Assembly: GCA_039619475.1 (NCBI GenBank)
Contig: CM077116.1
Location: 35,847,183 to 35,911,182, forward strand
DNA length: 64,000 nt
Reading direction: 5' to 3'
Origin: Icerya purchasi
Taxonomy: Eukaryota > Arthropoda > Insecta > Hemiptera > Monophlebidae
A program made the position numbers and the translations under genes. Position 1 is the stretch's first letter. Each line of letters starts with the position of its first letter. The notes under the pieces are model-generated. The model was not told the DNA's origin, did not search any database, and saw nothing but the letters and a program-made list of their open reading frames with translations. Of the stretch, positions 47,501 through 61,500 are shown one piece after another.

Positions 47501-50500
47501 TCACAAAGCAGACGAAAAAATATTTAAATCTATTTACTAAAAATGTATCGAACTAAGTTATTTCTCTAATTTCTGCAAACAAGGAAAAATTAAAATAATA
47601 AACAAACCGGGAAAAAACTTAACAAATCCGAAATCATACAAGCCTATAACGCTGCTGTCTGGTTTAAGTAAAATATATGAAAAAATCATAAAAATTTTTC
47701 TTAAATTATGATTAAAAGAAAAAAGCGATTCTAAACAAAAATCAGTTTTGCAGTAAAAAAATGATGCGGTTATATTGAAAAATATAAAAAACGAACAAGG
47801 CATACGTTACTAATCAGTTTTGATATATCCGGCGCACTTGATCAAATAAAAATTGATGAAATCTTAAAAGTTATGAAAAGGAAAAATATACCTGGTACAA
47901 TACAAACTATTATTCATAACTATTTAACAGACGGAGGAATCGGGTTATTTAATCAAGAAAATAAAATCGTATACAACAGAAGTGTCAACTCAGGAGTACC
48001 ACAAGGTTCGATTCTTGTACCAGTACTTTTCAATATAGTAATGAGTGAAGTTTATAATTTACCTTTCAGTCAACACTGCAATAAGCTATGCAGACGATAT
48101 AATGTTAGTCTCGAGAATAAATAAAAAGGAAGACGTATACAAAATAAATGAAATAATAAAAAAATTGAATAAAAACATCCAAAACTTAGGCTTACAATTT
48201 AAAATAAATAAAACCCAGGCACTGCTAATAAGTAGAAAACAGGACAGGAAAGAAATAATACATTGCATTGAACAGCATTTATGCATAAATAAAAATAAAA
48301 TAAAAATAGTAAATGAAATAAAATACTTGGGAATAATCATAGACACAAATTTAAATTTTGGAAAACACATCGAATTCATAATAGACAAGATTAAGATTAA
48401 TTTCGAACTAAGATCACTATATTCAAATATGTTCGGTTTCAAACATAAAGATAGAATAGCACTTTACAAGGCTATTTTTTGATCTATAGCTGAATACTGC
48501 CCCATAGTGTATTTTCCAGTTTTGTGAGAAAAAGACAAGAATAAGATGCTAAAATTATAAAGGAAAATATTAATAGGAACAATTTCTAGTTATCGCACAA
48601 CAGCATATACTTCAGTCAACATCATAGCAGGAATAATACATATAGATTTCAAGTTAGAAACAAATCAAAATATTAAAACAAGAAGAAAATTTATTTGACA
48701 AGAAAAAGTTACGAAAACAGATCAATAAAATTAATTCAAATAGTATACGACTCCGGCAAATCAGATGCGACAAACCAAAAACTGGCAAAATAACATGGGA
48801 AATAGTTCTAATCATCGAAGAAAGAGTACAAATGAACATTTTTATACCAATTATAACTTTAGCCAATTTTTAACCGGACATGGAAATAATAGAGTGTATT
48901 AGAAACGTTTTAAAATTGTTGAATCGGATATCTGTAAAGACTGTGAAGAGAAATTAGATGATTCCTTTCATTCGATTTTTGAATCCAAAAAGTTTAAAAA
49001 CGGAAGATAATAAAAAAAGCAATAACTGAAATACATAAACAAGACTTTTTCAATTTGATCAGTTTTGTCAATCATGTAATGAATAACAAAACAAAACACA
49101 ATAATTAACAATAAATAATAGCAGTAACAATTAGAAATTTTGGCTGAGAAGTCACAAGGGATAGCGAAGTTAAAAAAAAAACCCATTAAAGTGAAACTTA
49201 ATTAGAATTGTATATTCGCCAAAAGGTTATGTTGTTAGAGATCCCCACTCCCCCCAAAAAACTGTACATTCATTAATTTCTACTAAATGATGTCGAGATA
49301 TTAAAAAAAAAGTCCAAGAGTAGTTCTGCCATATACCGTAATTTAAATTTTTATTATACGCTAACAACTCCCCCGATCAGTTTCCAAAAAAAAAAACAAC
49401 AAACAAAACCTAGCTTGACTACTGCGTTAAAGCGTATAATAAGAACAAACAGTATTTTTAATGAAAAAAAAAAACAAACAAATAAAAACGTGACTAAACA
49501 TATTAAAAAGAGTACTATGTTTAATTATTGGAATATTAGATACACCGTTTTTTTATTGCTTTTATAATCGCGCAAGACCGTACAGTTCACTGCAACGTTA
49601 AGAATGCACTGTTAAATCAATTTAAACAAAAGAATACCTTCATTAATATTTCCTTAAAACGAATTATGAGAATATAATTACACGAGTGGTAGTGACTCCT
49701 TTTCTTATTCGCAAATAATCTGCAAACATGCCGGCAATTGGAGCGCCCATTGCGTATATCATATACGGTATGCTTAGTAACATACCAGCATCTTTCTCAT
49801 TAAAATGATACAAATCTGTAACAGTTCAATAATATAATTAATGAAAAGCGCTTTTTAATTAAAGCGAAATAATTTACTATGCCAAGTACTAAACTTTCCA
49901 ATATTACAATGAATGTTATAATAAATATGGATTATCAAAGATTACTATTACTATGATTATATTTATTAACAATCGCAACGACATGTCTGACTTGCGTAAT
50001 TATCTTTTCTGCTGAGTTGTTTTATTCTAATAACGATTTGAACACGAAATTTACTTTTGGTGAACGCGGACGCTATGTAGAAAGAAGCATAATAATTTTT
50101 TAATTGATAAACGGTATAGCTAATTATGTAAACTGATTGAATATCAATAGTGACTAGATATTGGTTTCTAGACAATATACGTAAATAATTTTTGAACAAA
50201 ACAGTTATTTTTACTTATACTAGCACATTTTACTAGATAATGTCTTTTTGGGATATTTCGCGAGTCACAAAATTATAAACTGCTAAGCTGGGTCTATAAG
50301 ATAATTTTATAAGGAATACATAAATGTTTATGAGCGACAATCAATGAAAGAAATTAATTAGCTTTTTATGTCTCTTACACAGTACTTTCCCCAAAACACT
50401 GAAAGCTTTATATAAAAACGACTCAATACTTTATGTTCTAACAAAAGCTCTACATTTTATTTGGAGGATAAATATGTAGATAGAATATTATCACAACGAA

Positions 50501-52404
50501 AATACAGATAAATGACTGATTTTTTAGTGATTTGTTTAATTGCCCCTATTCAAGTTGAGAGAATATGCTACAGAAAGCATAAGAAAGTTACTGTACTTGA
50601 TAATAAACATGGAGAGAATGTAACAAAGGAATTGGAAGTAGAAAAAATTAAGTTATGAAATTGCCAAGATCATTCCCATTGCCACTTACATGGGGGGGGG
50701 GGGGCAATTAAAATATTTACCGAACTGTTTTTTTTTTTTTAATAATAATGTAGAATGATATTTTGAAATTACTCTCTATTTAAAAAATTTCTTATAGATA
50801 TATGTACTTTTTTTATTTACATCCGTTCCAAGGTCCTAGAGATGAGGTGTTGAGAATGAAAATTGACCTGCCAGACCAGAACTGCGCTGGGACATGCTGT
50901 CAGTGTCACAAAAACTGCTTAATTCGGAATATATATATATATATATCTTATATATATAATTCTTCTGTGCGTGTGTTTGTGACTGAACTCCTCCTAAACG
51001 GCTGGACCGATTTTGATGAAATTTTTTGTGTGTGTTCAAGTGTATTCAAGAATGGTTTAGATTCACAATTCGGTCCACTACACGAAATATGAGGGTTTTA
51101 AAGGGGCACAGAAATGTATATGGGACGAATAAAAAGAAATTAACAAAAAATTAATTTTTAAATAAAATGATTATCACGGTAAAAATAAACTAAACCTAAA
51201 AATTTAAATAAAATGATTACTATGGTTATTTTATTAGTTTCTGGTGTAAGTAAATACGCCGCTTCTGTTAGTTCACTGTTTGCGTTATTGAAATCAGTAA
51301 CCTTCCAAGTCGTGCGCTCCTAGCTAGCTGCTGTACTCATTACGGAGAGTTAAAAAAAAAGTGGTGTTTTCTAAAATAACCTGCAACGGAATTTACTACC
51401 GGGAACGTTATTTATATTCAAATTTGAAATCTTTACACAACTACGCATAGTTTGCTGTTGTGGTAATCAATTAATTTTAATAAAATGTTGAAGACAGGGA
51501 GGTCGGAAGAAAAGTTGTTGTTGATGTTGGAATGGCAGAGAGCGGTGCGATCGCGGTGTTTAATATTCAAAAATATTTCATTTTACTTTCAGTTTGTGCA
51601 AATTCTGTGCCGTATTGAAGTGAGTATTTTAATATATAAATACTCACTGTAATTACGAATGTAGAATTAATATGTGTTAAGGATACAATAGTTGCCCATT
51701 ATGTTAAATACATAGATAGGGATGGTAAATGTTTGTTTTCACCTCTATCTTATTTATTGTATAATAATGAATGATTAGGAGTCGAAATATGAAAATGTAT
51801 TATACAGTATGTTTATAAAAACTGGAAGAGTTTTAAGTCATATACTATTGGACTTAACGGATAACATATAAAAATAAATAGAGTATTTAACTGATATGTC
51901 AAATATTCGAACTTTTGGGCCAAAACCGCTGTATAAATTTTTTAAATCAACTGTTTAACTTTCTTTTTAATAATTTGCTACCAGGAGTATTAAAATTCTT
52001 ACTCAACTACTGCAGTTTGTTGTTGCGGTAATAAATTAATTTTAATAAAAAGCTCGAGACAGAGTGGTTGAAAGATATGAGTGAAGAAGATGTTCTCTTA
52101 AATGTGTAATTATGGGAGATCACCATGTGAGTAACTCCAAACCGATGGCTGTGTGTGCTGTTTAGTTGAGCAAAACTTTTTGTTAGATCAAGACCGACAG
52201 GTTAAAGAAAGATCGATAATCATCAGCTAAACGTGGAACGTGAAGACTATTTTCTGTTGGACGGTAATAAATATGTTTCCCAAAGAGAGAAAAAATCTTA
52301 ACATAAATACAATTCCAGATAAAGCAAAATTTTTTTTTTTATAAATTTCCAAGTACAGATTTAAGCGGACATTAATACACGGGCAAAGCCGTGGGACACA
52401 GCTA

Positions 52405-52453
<49 letters not shown>

Positions 52454-55400
52454 ATACAAATTAATTATATGAGGAAAATGCAATGGTGATGAGGAAATAA
52501 AAAACAGATAACTGTGGCGATGAAAACAATGAGCCCTCTAGAAATAATAGATGGGTAAGAACATAATAAGTATTTCGGCAAAGTAGGTTAGATTTACGGT
52601 CGGAGCCGAAAGAAGCAGCTTTATTACATAGGCTTAGTACTGAATTACTGCATAATCGTAAGTATTAATTACGGAAGGACCGTTACATTACAAATAATTT
52701 TTAGGATTCCGTACACATATAATATACGCAATCCTAATAAGATGGTTCAGAAACAACAAAAATATCAAATAAAAATCAATAGCTCACGAACGGCTTGACT
52801 TATAAACTTCACATTTGAAACATACATTAAAATTACAATTCTCTTTAAAACGATCTTTAATTTCAAGCTGATCGGTCATCCTGGGTGGCAAAAAACCCAA
52901 AAAACCGTCAAGAATAAATAATATGCTATTTAAAACGACCTCAAAAATAACTTAAAAATTCACAACTCATCACCAGATAAACCTTCAAAGGTGAAATTTA
53001 AAATATAAAATAAAATGCAGAAGTCTTTTCATGAAATCAAAAAATTATGACTAAAAAAATATTTAAACCTCTCCTTTTGGTCCAAAAACAGCAAAAAAAA
53101 AAAAAAAAGAGGAAGTTCAGGTAAGTAATAACCCGAGTAAAAACGTTAGAGAAACCAAAACGTATTTCAAACATATGCATACAGCACCGCTTCAGAGGAA
53201 AAATATAGTCAAGCTTACAACTTTATATTCAGACCTCTGGGGCGCCGAAAGCTTAATAATTTTGAAAAAAATATTTTTTTCCCCAGGCATGCGATATATC
53301 GTTGGAAAGATTGCTATTTGTCGGGTACGAAACCGTATTTCATTTCCTAAACGAAATTTTCAAAGTTGCCGAAAAGTTCAAAAGAGTGCGCAAAACGACG
53401 TGTCCCCCCTTAGCGCCGCAGGTATTATAGCTAAAAATTTTAAACACGGTTAAAAATTTGCTAATCTACGTATATTTCTCTAGTTTGGAACTTCCGGGAT
53501 TCCAGTTTTAAAATTAGACCCTCGGGGCGCCGAAAGGTCGATTTTTTTTTTTTTTTTTTTTTATCGGTCATGTGTTAGATTGTTTGAAAGATCGTTATTT
53601 GTCGGGAACGATACCGTATTTCATTTTCTTAACGAAATTATCGAGATGGCGATAATTTCAAAAAATCGCAAAAAATTACGCTTCTCTCTCTTTTCAACGG
53701 AGGAAAAATTAGATTCCTTTTTTTTGAATTTATTACAGTGAAGTACCGATTATCCGAAAATCGCTTATCCGAAATGGATGTTTTAACGTATTTTAATTAT
53801 TTTTAATGCATATTTAAGGTATTTAAGATTTTGAATATGTACGTACGTAATAACATATACGTACCATAGGCCTACATGATACGACATTCGAACTTTTATT
53901 TTTCATTACAACATATTACATTACTGTAGTTTATTAAATTTCGTAATTTTCAATGTTTTTCTTTTATATGTTAAATACGTATCATGTTTCTATAAATACA
54001 TGTAATGCTTCTATAACGATTATCGATTATCCGAAAAAATCGTTTTTCCGAAATTGTCAATCCCCGATTATTTCGGATAATCGGTACTTCACTGTATTAT
54101 GTAAATGTAAATTATAGTTATCGTTGACTTAAGATACGGAATCCTCAGCGCTTGAAACATCATGCTTGACTAAACTTGTTTAGTAATAGTATTTGTTAAC
54201 TTTTTTTTTTTTTTTGAACATCTAAATGCAATTGCTATTTAAACATGGAGTGTGAATGAAGTGTTTATTTTACTCTTGTTAAAATTACTTTTCTTTCGGT
54301 GTAAACAAACTTTTTTAACTCGAATTTGGACGCTTCTTGCACGTAAGGTGATAAAGGACTTATTTCCGTTCTTGCATTTTATTATTGTTCGAACATGTTT
54401 TTCTTTTAATTAATTTTAAGTTGGAAGTTTTTACATGTTTTCTTGCCACAAAAACTGCGGATTTAGAATGTTGGTAAAAACCGTATCCCAGATTCATTTA
54501 TATTGTGGATAAACAGATCGTTTTATAAACATATTCAACGTACCAAAAATGGATGTAGTAGAAAAAAAAAATCTGATTACCATATCTTCCATGGCTGATA
54601 TTAATCAGTCGTTTAAATGTTTGAACGTTGTCGTTAATTTTACTGAAACCCTTCGTTCACAGTTGCCTACGAAATGGAATTCTAGCGAAAGTAAAATTAA
54701 TGCTTTAGATGCAGTTGCTAAGACAGATACTTGTATAGATAAAGCGCTAAATATCTGTATTAATGTTAATGAATTATTAAATAAAAAAGTGTTTGAGGTG
54801 AGGCAATAGTTAAAAAGGTATTTCACGACATGCGTAAACAAATCCACAACAAAAATATCTTACCGTGTTATTAAGACTAATAAAACAACTATACCTAAAA
54901 ATAAATAAACTATAAAATGCGATGATAATGGAATATTCGATAAGAAATTAAAAGAAAAAGTTTCGTTAAGCAAAAATTAACGTTACGTTTTATATAAAAA
55001 TTAATAGTAACACAGCAATAAAGACTACCTAAGATGGAGTCCCGAATCAAACGTAACCAAAATTCACTGGCATCACACTACTTAATATATACTTAGTAGT
55101 AATTTAGTTATTAAAAATAATAATTGACCCGCATTTAGAAATTATAATAGAGAGAGTATTATTGACTATTTGTTGGTATCTGATAATGTTCCTCAAATAA
55201 TTATTAGGGTTCGGATTTTGCATATAATGTATATTACTTTTGCTTGTAGCTAACCCTTTGATATTTCGTATCTAGGCGTATCAAAGGTTGTAGATTCGAA
55301 ATACACTAATTTAATCGTGTATATGAATGTATATTTTGGACTTTTCGTGAATATTTTGCATATTTTGAGGATTGTTATATATTTTTTATAATCACATATA

Positions 55401-58319
55401 AATAAAAGGCACACACATACACATAATTATATATTTGAAACGATAAAAAGGTCGAAGCAAATGCAGGAAATTTTTAACTTTACTAAAAAAACACGAGGTT
55501 ATCATTGTTTTATTTTTTTCAAGTCTATTGTGCGATAATAGCCTGTTGCGTGCGTTTATGAGCCCAGAAAAAGAAACTTACTTCTCCTTGTCGGTCGTTT
55601 GACTATCACTGTTGTATCTCTTTTCAGACAAAGGATATCGTTCTGTAAATGAAAAAAAAAAACATTTTGCCTTCTTTATAAATGAAATGAATTTGAACAG
55701 AGTATTTACTTTTCAACCTTTTAGGATTTTTATATTTATATTGACACTTTCCCGAGCTGAACAATAGTGTCGGCAAACAGAAACAAATATTCTTGACCTA
55801 CGTTTTTCACGCTAGTATATGATTGACTGCTAATGCTACATTATCTTCGACTTTGTGACGGACAACTGTCTTTTAAACCATGTATCAGATACATACATAT
55901 ACAAACACACATTATATATGCTTACGCAGACAAATTGTGACGTAAATTTGATCTAGACATGTTCTCTTCAATGTCCAGCAAATTATTTGCAGTTTCGATT
56001 CAATTAGATGGAGTGTCCGATGAAAACAAAATCTCTTACAGTGCATTTGACGTGGCCGTATTTAAATATTTATCAGTTGTATCTTGCGATGTAGAAAGGC
56101 CGTTTTCCGCAATAAAAGATACATTTTGGCAGGCACAAGACAATTTTCGAATTGAAAATTTTGAAAAAATTCTTATTGCTAAATGTAATAATTTTTAAAT
56201 TTAGATTTATAATTTAATGTTTTTTTTTTTAATATAAATTAATATAATGGAAAAAATGCAGCATGTCAATAATAATTTGAGGCAAAAAAAAAACTTTTAT
56301 TTTATATTTTTAAATATACACTATTATGAAATTTTTAGTGCATATAATTCCGAACCCTAGTGATAAACATGTTTCCCAAAGTGAGAAAGAATCTTTACAT
56401 AAATATAAAAATTAAAAACTAAAAAATAAAATATAAACGTTTTTCATGTATGAAGTCCAAGGATCAAGGGGGAATATGGATGGATAAATTTTAAAATAAG
56501 TGAACATGGAGTGAAAATGGAATGTTCAAGAAGGAGTAAAAACCAAACGATTGTAGTGATGAAAGCAATATGATTTTCAGATATTGAACTCAACTGATTC
56601 TAATAAGTATTTCAACAAAGAAGATGAAATCACAGGAAGCAGCTTTGTAACGTAGACATATTATCGAATTACTGCTTAAGTACAAGTATTAATTACGCAA
56701 AAACGACTTACCTTAAAAATCGTTGTTTATAATATGTTTTAATTTTTTCAAATATTTTTGTATAAGCATTTAGTAATGTCCTTAAAAAAAAAATACTAGA
56801 GTTTCGAAGAAACGAATAAAAAATCCTGCAACGGGAGTTTTAATATTTTCTATACGGGAAATGTTATCTACTTCCAGGTCTTAAACCTTTAACTCTTACT
56901 GCTATCTGCTGCTGTGGAATGCATTTAAGGTTTGTTTTAATTATTATATCAGTAATATTGACAAAAGAAAAAAAAGCTGATTAGAAAAAATAAATTTTTA
57001 ATAAAAATACAGAATTTACCACATAAAAAAAGAGCAAAAATTAAAGACTTCTATTAATGTTGGGTAAAGCTGCGCGAAACAGCTAGCGGATAATTAAATG
57101 AGCCGTTTACAAAACAAGTGAATAATGTAATCAGAATGTCACCATTTAATAAGAAACAGATGATTACAATGATGAAAGATATGGGACTTTCAAAAATGTC
57201 ACTCAGTTAACTCTAATGAATATTTTTCAAAAGATGTACAAATTTAAAAAAGTAGGATAAAATAAATTAAGGATTTAAAAAGAGGGGAGAGGGCATCACC
57301 CAAAGAACCAAAGCCTCTATGAAAAAATTTGTTATAACAGAGAAACGTAATTTTTGCTACAAAAAATTTGTATAAATTTTACCTATGGATTTAATTATAA
57401 CTAATATTTAATACTGTTTTCTAGTAAAACTATTAATGTTACATTTCTATTTTATTTTAAACCCAACTGTCATCGATCTTTTGCCTTTCTTATTTATTTT
57501 TTATTTTGTAATGAGTTCAATGAGAAATATATATATAATTTTTTTACTTGCTCGCGTACAAAGAATTCGGATCTGATTACTAACAAAAATAAAAACGAAG
57601 TAAAGTACTATCTTTTTTACTATTTTTAAACTACCATTTTAGCTAGAATTTTATAATTTTTTTTATTTTTCATCTAAAAATAAAACAAAATTTAAATTAA
57701 ATTGTAATAATTATGTATTTTTAAAACATTTTTAAATTTCTAAATTCGATCTTCTTTATAAAACAAGATATCAAATCTGCAAGATTTTACTTAATTATAT
57801 AGTCCCCCCCAAATGTCCTTCTTGATCCGCCGTTGCTATAACATATTGTCATGCGGGAATACTGATCGCCCAACGGAAATAAACGAAAAAATGAATCACG
57901 ATGATATCGCGTTTATTTACGCAAAATAGGTGATCGAGTTTTTCAGAGACATAATTCGAGCAGAGGTTTTACCCTGATGTCAGAACTAAAAAAACCAACC
58001 CGCGCATCGATATATATCAGCGGTCTAGAACAACGACCTATTTAAATTGCTCTGCCCGTAATGAAAGCGCGAAAAAAAACGGAAGGATTAAAAAATATAC
58101 GTCAGCGTATAATGTTTATTGAAGCGCATATACACCGTTTTGGTGAAATAATAATCGACGATGTCGATATTGCGACGTATCAACGGAATTTTGGAGCTCT
58201 GCATGGCAGCGATTACACGGTGTCAGCGAGTAATTTCTTATAGAAGTGCGGGTATACCGTTAGACGAAATGTTAAACAACGATGTTTAACATTTCGACAT
58301 AAAACAAAACTTCAAACAT

Positions 58320-58367
<48 letters not shown>

Positions 58368-58460
58368 AAATTCCAGATAAAACAATTTTTTTTTATTAAT
58401 TTCAAAGTACAGATGTAAACGGGTACTAATATACGGACGAAACCGTGGGTAACAGCTAGT

Positions 58461-58501
<41 letters not shown>

Positions 58502-61500
58502 TACCTATTAGTAAAATATTAAATTGAATTGGGAAAATACATTTAATCCAATAATTTAAGACTCTTAGGTTATTTAATTCAGTATTATTAACAAGTTGTC
58601 TTACGAAAAAACAATATATACATATATATATATATATATACTAGGGGATTGGTCTCGTTGCCCGCTTCGAGGACCGTTCCTTCGGATTTTTTGCTTAAAA
58701 GTTGATTTTCGCTTTTTTCAAAATTTGGACTGATTTTAAAAGTTTGGGGGTCTTGTATTTTTCCTATATTGTAGTGATTGATTGGTCCTTAAATATCAAC
58801 ATTTTTCAAATTTTATATTTTCCCTGTATTCTCGAGACCTTAGTATGTAAGTTAAAGAGAAAATCAAAACTATAACTCATATAGAATCGGCTGTAAAATT
58901 TTTTTGAAACTTTTTTTCTTAAAACTTGATTTTCACATTTTTCAAAATTTGGGCCCTTTGATTTTAAAATTTTGGGTGTTTCACATTTTTCTTATATTGC
59001 AGTGATTAACGTACATCATTTTAAAAAAAGAGTGACCCTTCAGCTACCATAGAAAGGGCTGTGGACTTTTTTTTAGTTTCCAGTATTACCGCTTTAAGCG
59101 TGTATTTTGCCAAATTTTGTTTCCTAATTATCAAAATTTTTCGAATTTTATTATTTTCCTGTATTCTAGAAACCTTTTGTATGTATGTTAAAAGGAAAAT
59201 CAATACCGCAACTCAAACATAGCCGGCTGTGGGATTTTTTAAAAATTTTTTTGCTTAAAACTTGATTTTTACATTTTTCAAAATTTGGCCCCTTTAACTT
59301 TAAAATTTTGATCCTTTTATAATTTTTTTATGATCTCATGAAGAAAATACGTCGATTAAAAAAAGAATTAACTCTCTAACTACTATGGAACGGGCTGTAC
59401 GATTTTTATTCTTGCAGCTTTATAAGACAGATGTATATATAACGTAAATGTTGCTGTTTGATATATGAGACTGAAAACGCTTGTTGGTTGGAAGGAATGT
59501 TCCCATTCTATTTTCCGCTAGGAGCCTTAAACATTACTTATTCGTATTATGCTTTTCTTCACGCAAAAAGGTGTAAAGCTTAATTACTATATTTATTTAA
59601 TTTGAAGAACTGAAAGTAAAAAGTAAAGAGAAATGTAAATTCAATAAACCTCCAAATTTTAAAATTCTACTTTAACTCACCATTAAGAACAGTTGGCAAT
59701 TCTGTAAACATCGATGTATAACCCCAACATTCGCCGATGTTGGCAACAATAATTGACCACACTGGTAACGAAGTTAACATTTTTTTCCATGGATAAATGA
59801 TCTGAAAAGATATTTACGTATTTCGTTTATAACTTTATGTTCCAGTTAAAAAAATAAAAAAGAATTAGTAATTCATTTTTTTGAATATACATATTTTGTA
59901 TTATCTAATAGCACATAATACGCAAACATTTATGTATGTATGCGAGCAGTTTCTTACTCTTTTCATAGAGAACAATAATATTTACATATTTGATTTTTTT
60001 TTCTGTTTCAGGACGTGAAGAAGAAAACAACTTTTGAATTGTGCACCTCTTTCTATTACCCAGCGATTATGTTTCAATAGTCTGATAAATTGCAAGTTAG
60101 TACAGAGGGTGCTTGAAAGCTGGTAAATGGTGTTTTCCCTACAATGTTACTATCTCTGAAGAATTAATTGAGTGATTAGAAGATTTGTAAAAATAACTAT
60201 GAAAGGCAAGTTCAACATTTAAAAAATGGCGACTTAAATGTAAAAGATTATATATTACGCTGTAGCTGAAAAATTGACTTAGTTTCATTTGATATAAAAT
60301 TCGAATAACAGTATTTTTATTACAAAGGTATCATGCGTAAAATCAGCTCATTTTACACTAGTTTCCGTTATTTATTAAAACATATTAAATATATATATAT
60401 ATATATTTTTTATTTTTCTAGTTAAATAATACTAAATTCAATAGTTTTAAATATAAGATTATGAAATTTCACTCATTGAATGAAAAAAAAAAAAAAAAAT
60501 CAATCCAGTAGAATAAAAACAAGTAGTCGTTAAAAATTATAAAATTAAAAATTATTTGTTTTAATCTACACTATTAATTCTCTTGAACAACCTGAAATAA
60601 AACTGTCAATTAGGACTGTTCATCTTAGCGTCAGCGAAAAAAATTTACAGTAGAAACTCAGTAATAAGGCTTTAAAACCGATGCCCAGTTATTGAGAAGC
60701 CAGATTACAGGGTTTTTTATAAATATTTACTGAAATGATGTTAAGGTGGTAAGAGCGTTAATACGAATTAGGACTATGTCATTAAAAAAAGATTATAATT
60801 GAAATATTTTATTAAAATACGATAACAAATACCTTACTAAAAGTGTTAGAAATATGTTTTTGTACACAATATAGAGCAAAAATATGATTTAAATACCTCA
60901 AGTAAATTATTATTTAAAGTGAAAAGTGATGTAAAATTAAATTTAAAATAAAAAGACAGAAAAGAAAAAAGCAAAAGCCAGCACGGCGTGTATAACGGAA
61001 GGAGTACAAGAATTACATGAATCTAAGTTATTGAGATTCCATTGGGTTATTTAGAATCCTTTACAAATTACTCACTGTACTACTCCAACTATGTTAGTTA
61101 AACGTTACTATACACATTAGTAATAAATTTCTAACATTATCTTCTACATCGTAATTAAATAAATTTAGCTTTTTTTTACAATTTTCCGCAAAAACATAAA
61201 ACAAAAAGTGAATAAATTTTTCGTTATAAATTTATTTGATATTGGTTATTTCTCCTTTTTACATTTAATACCACTTTTTCGTCTTGCTATTAATTTACTT
61301 AATGAACATAGTAACAACAGGACTCTCGAAATTTGCTTACTTTAAATACTAAAAAGACTTGCCCCATATGAAAATGGATGAGTGAATGTATAACGTGTAG
61401 CAGAGACATTTTTTTAAAAAATTATTTACAGAGCTTAAGAAGTGCTTTATACTGATGCGGACCGTAATTTTAGAATGTTTTTTTTTTTTTTTTTACTGAC

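Larger units (their letters stand above)
44740..49190 (+). mobile_element. Non-LTR retrotransposon (LINE), Jockey-clade-like, decayed but near full length
   Basis: Two consecutive coding regions of a LINE can be followed on the + strand: a gag-like ORF1 (from about 44794) with a zinc knuckle, and an ORF2 with endonuclease, reverse transcriptase and a Cys/His tail (about 46000-49010). An A-rich tract (about 49172-49181) marks the probable 3' end. Many stops and frameshifts make it inactive. The ORF1 pattern (RIIISNVCPSIP... then knuckle) is that of Jockey/X-element gag proteins. No target duplication was determined. It lies in the 9.8-kb intron, opposite in direction to the transporter. Confidence 0.85.

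Noticed and set aside
55570..55650. Candidate extra transporter exon on the minus strand (YPLSEKRYNSDSQTTDKE)
   Set aside because: It falls inside the 55205-56359 hAT element, and the flanking transporter exons (59681 and 49815) already join in phase.
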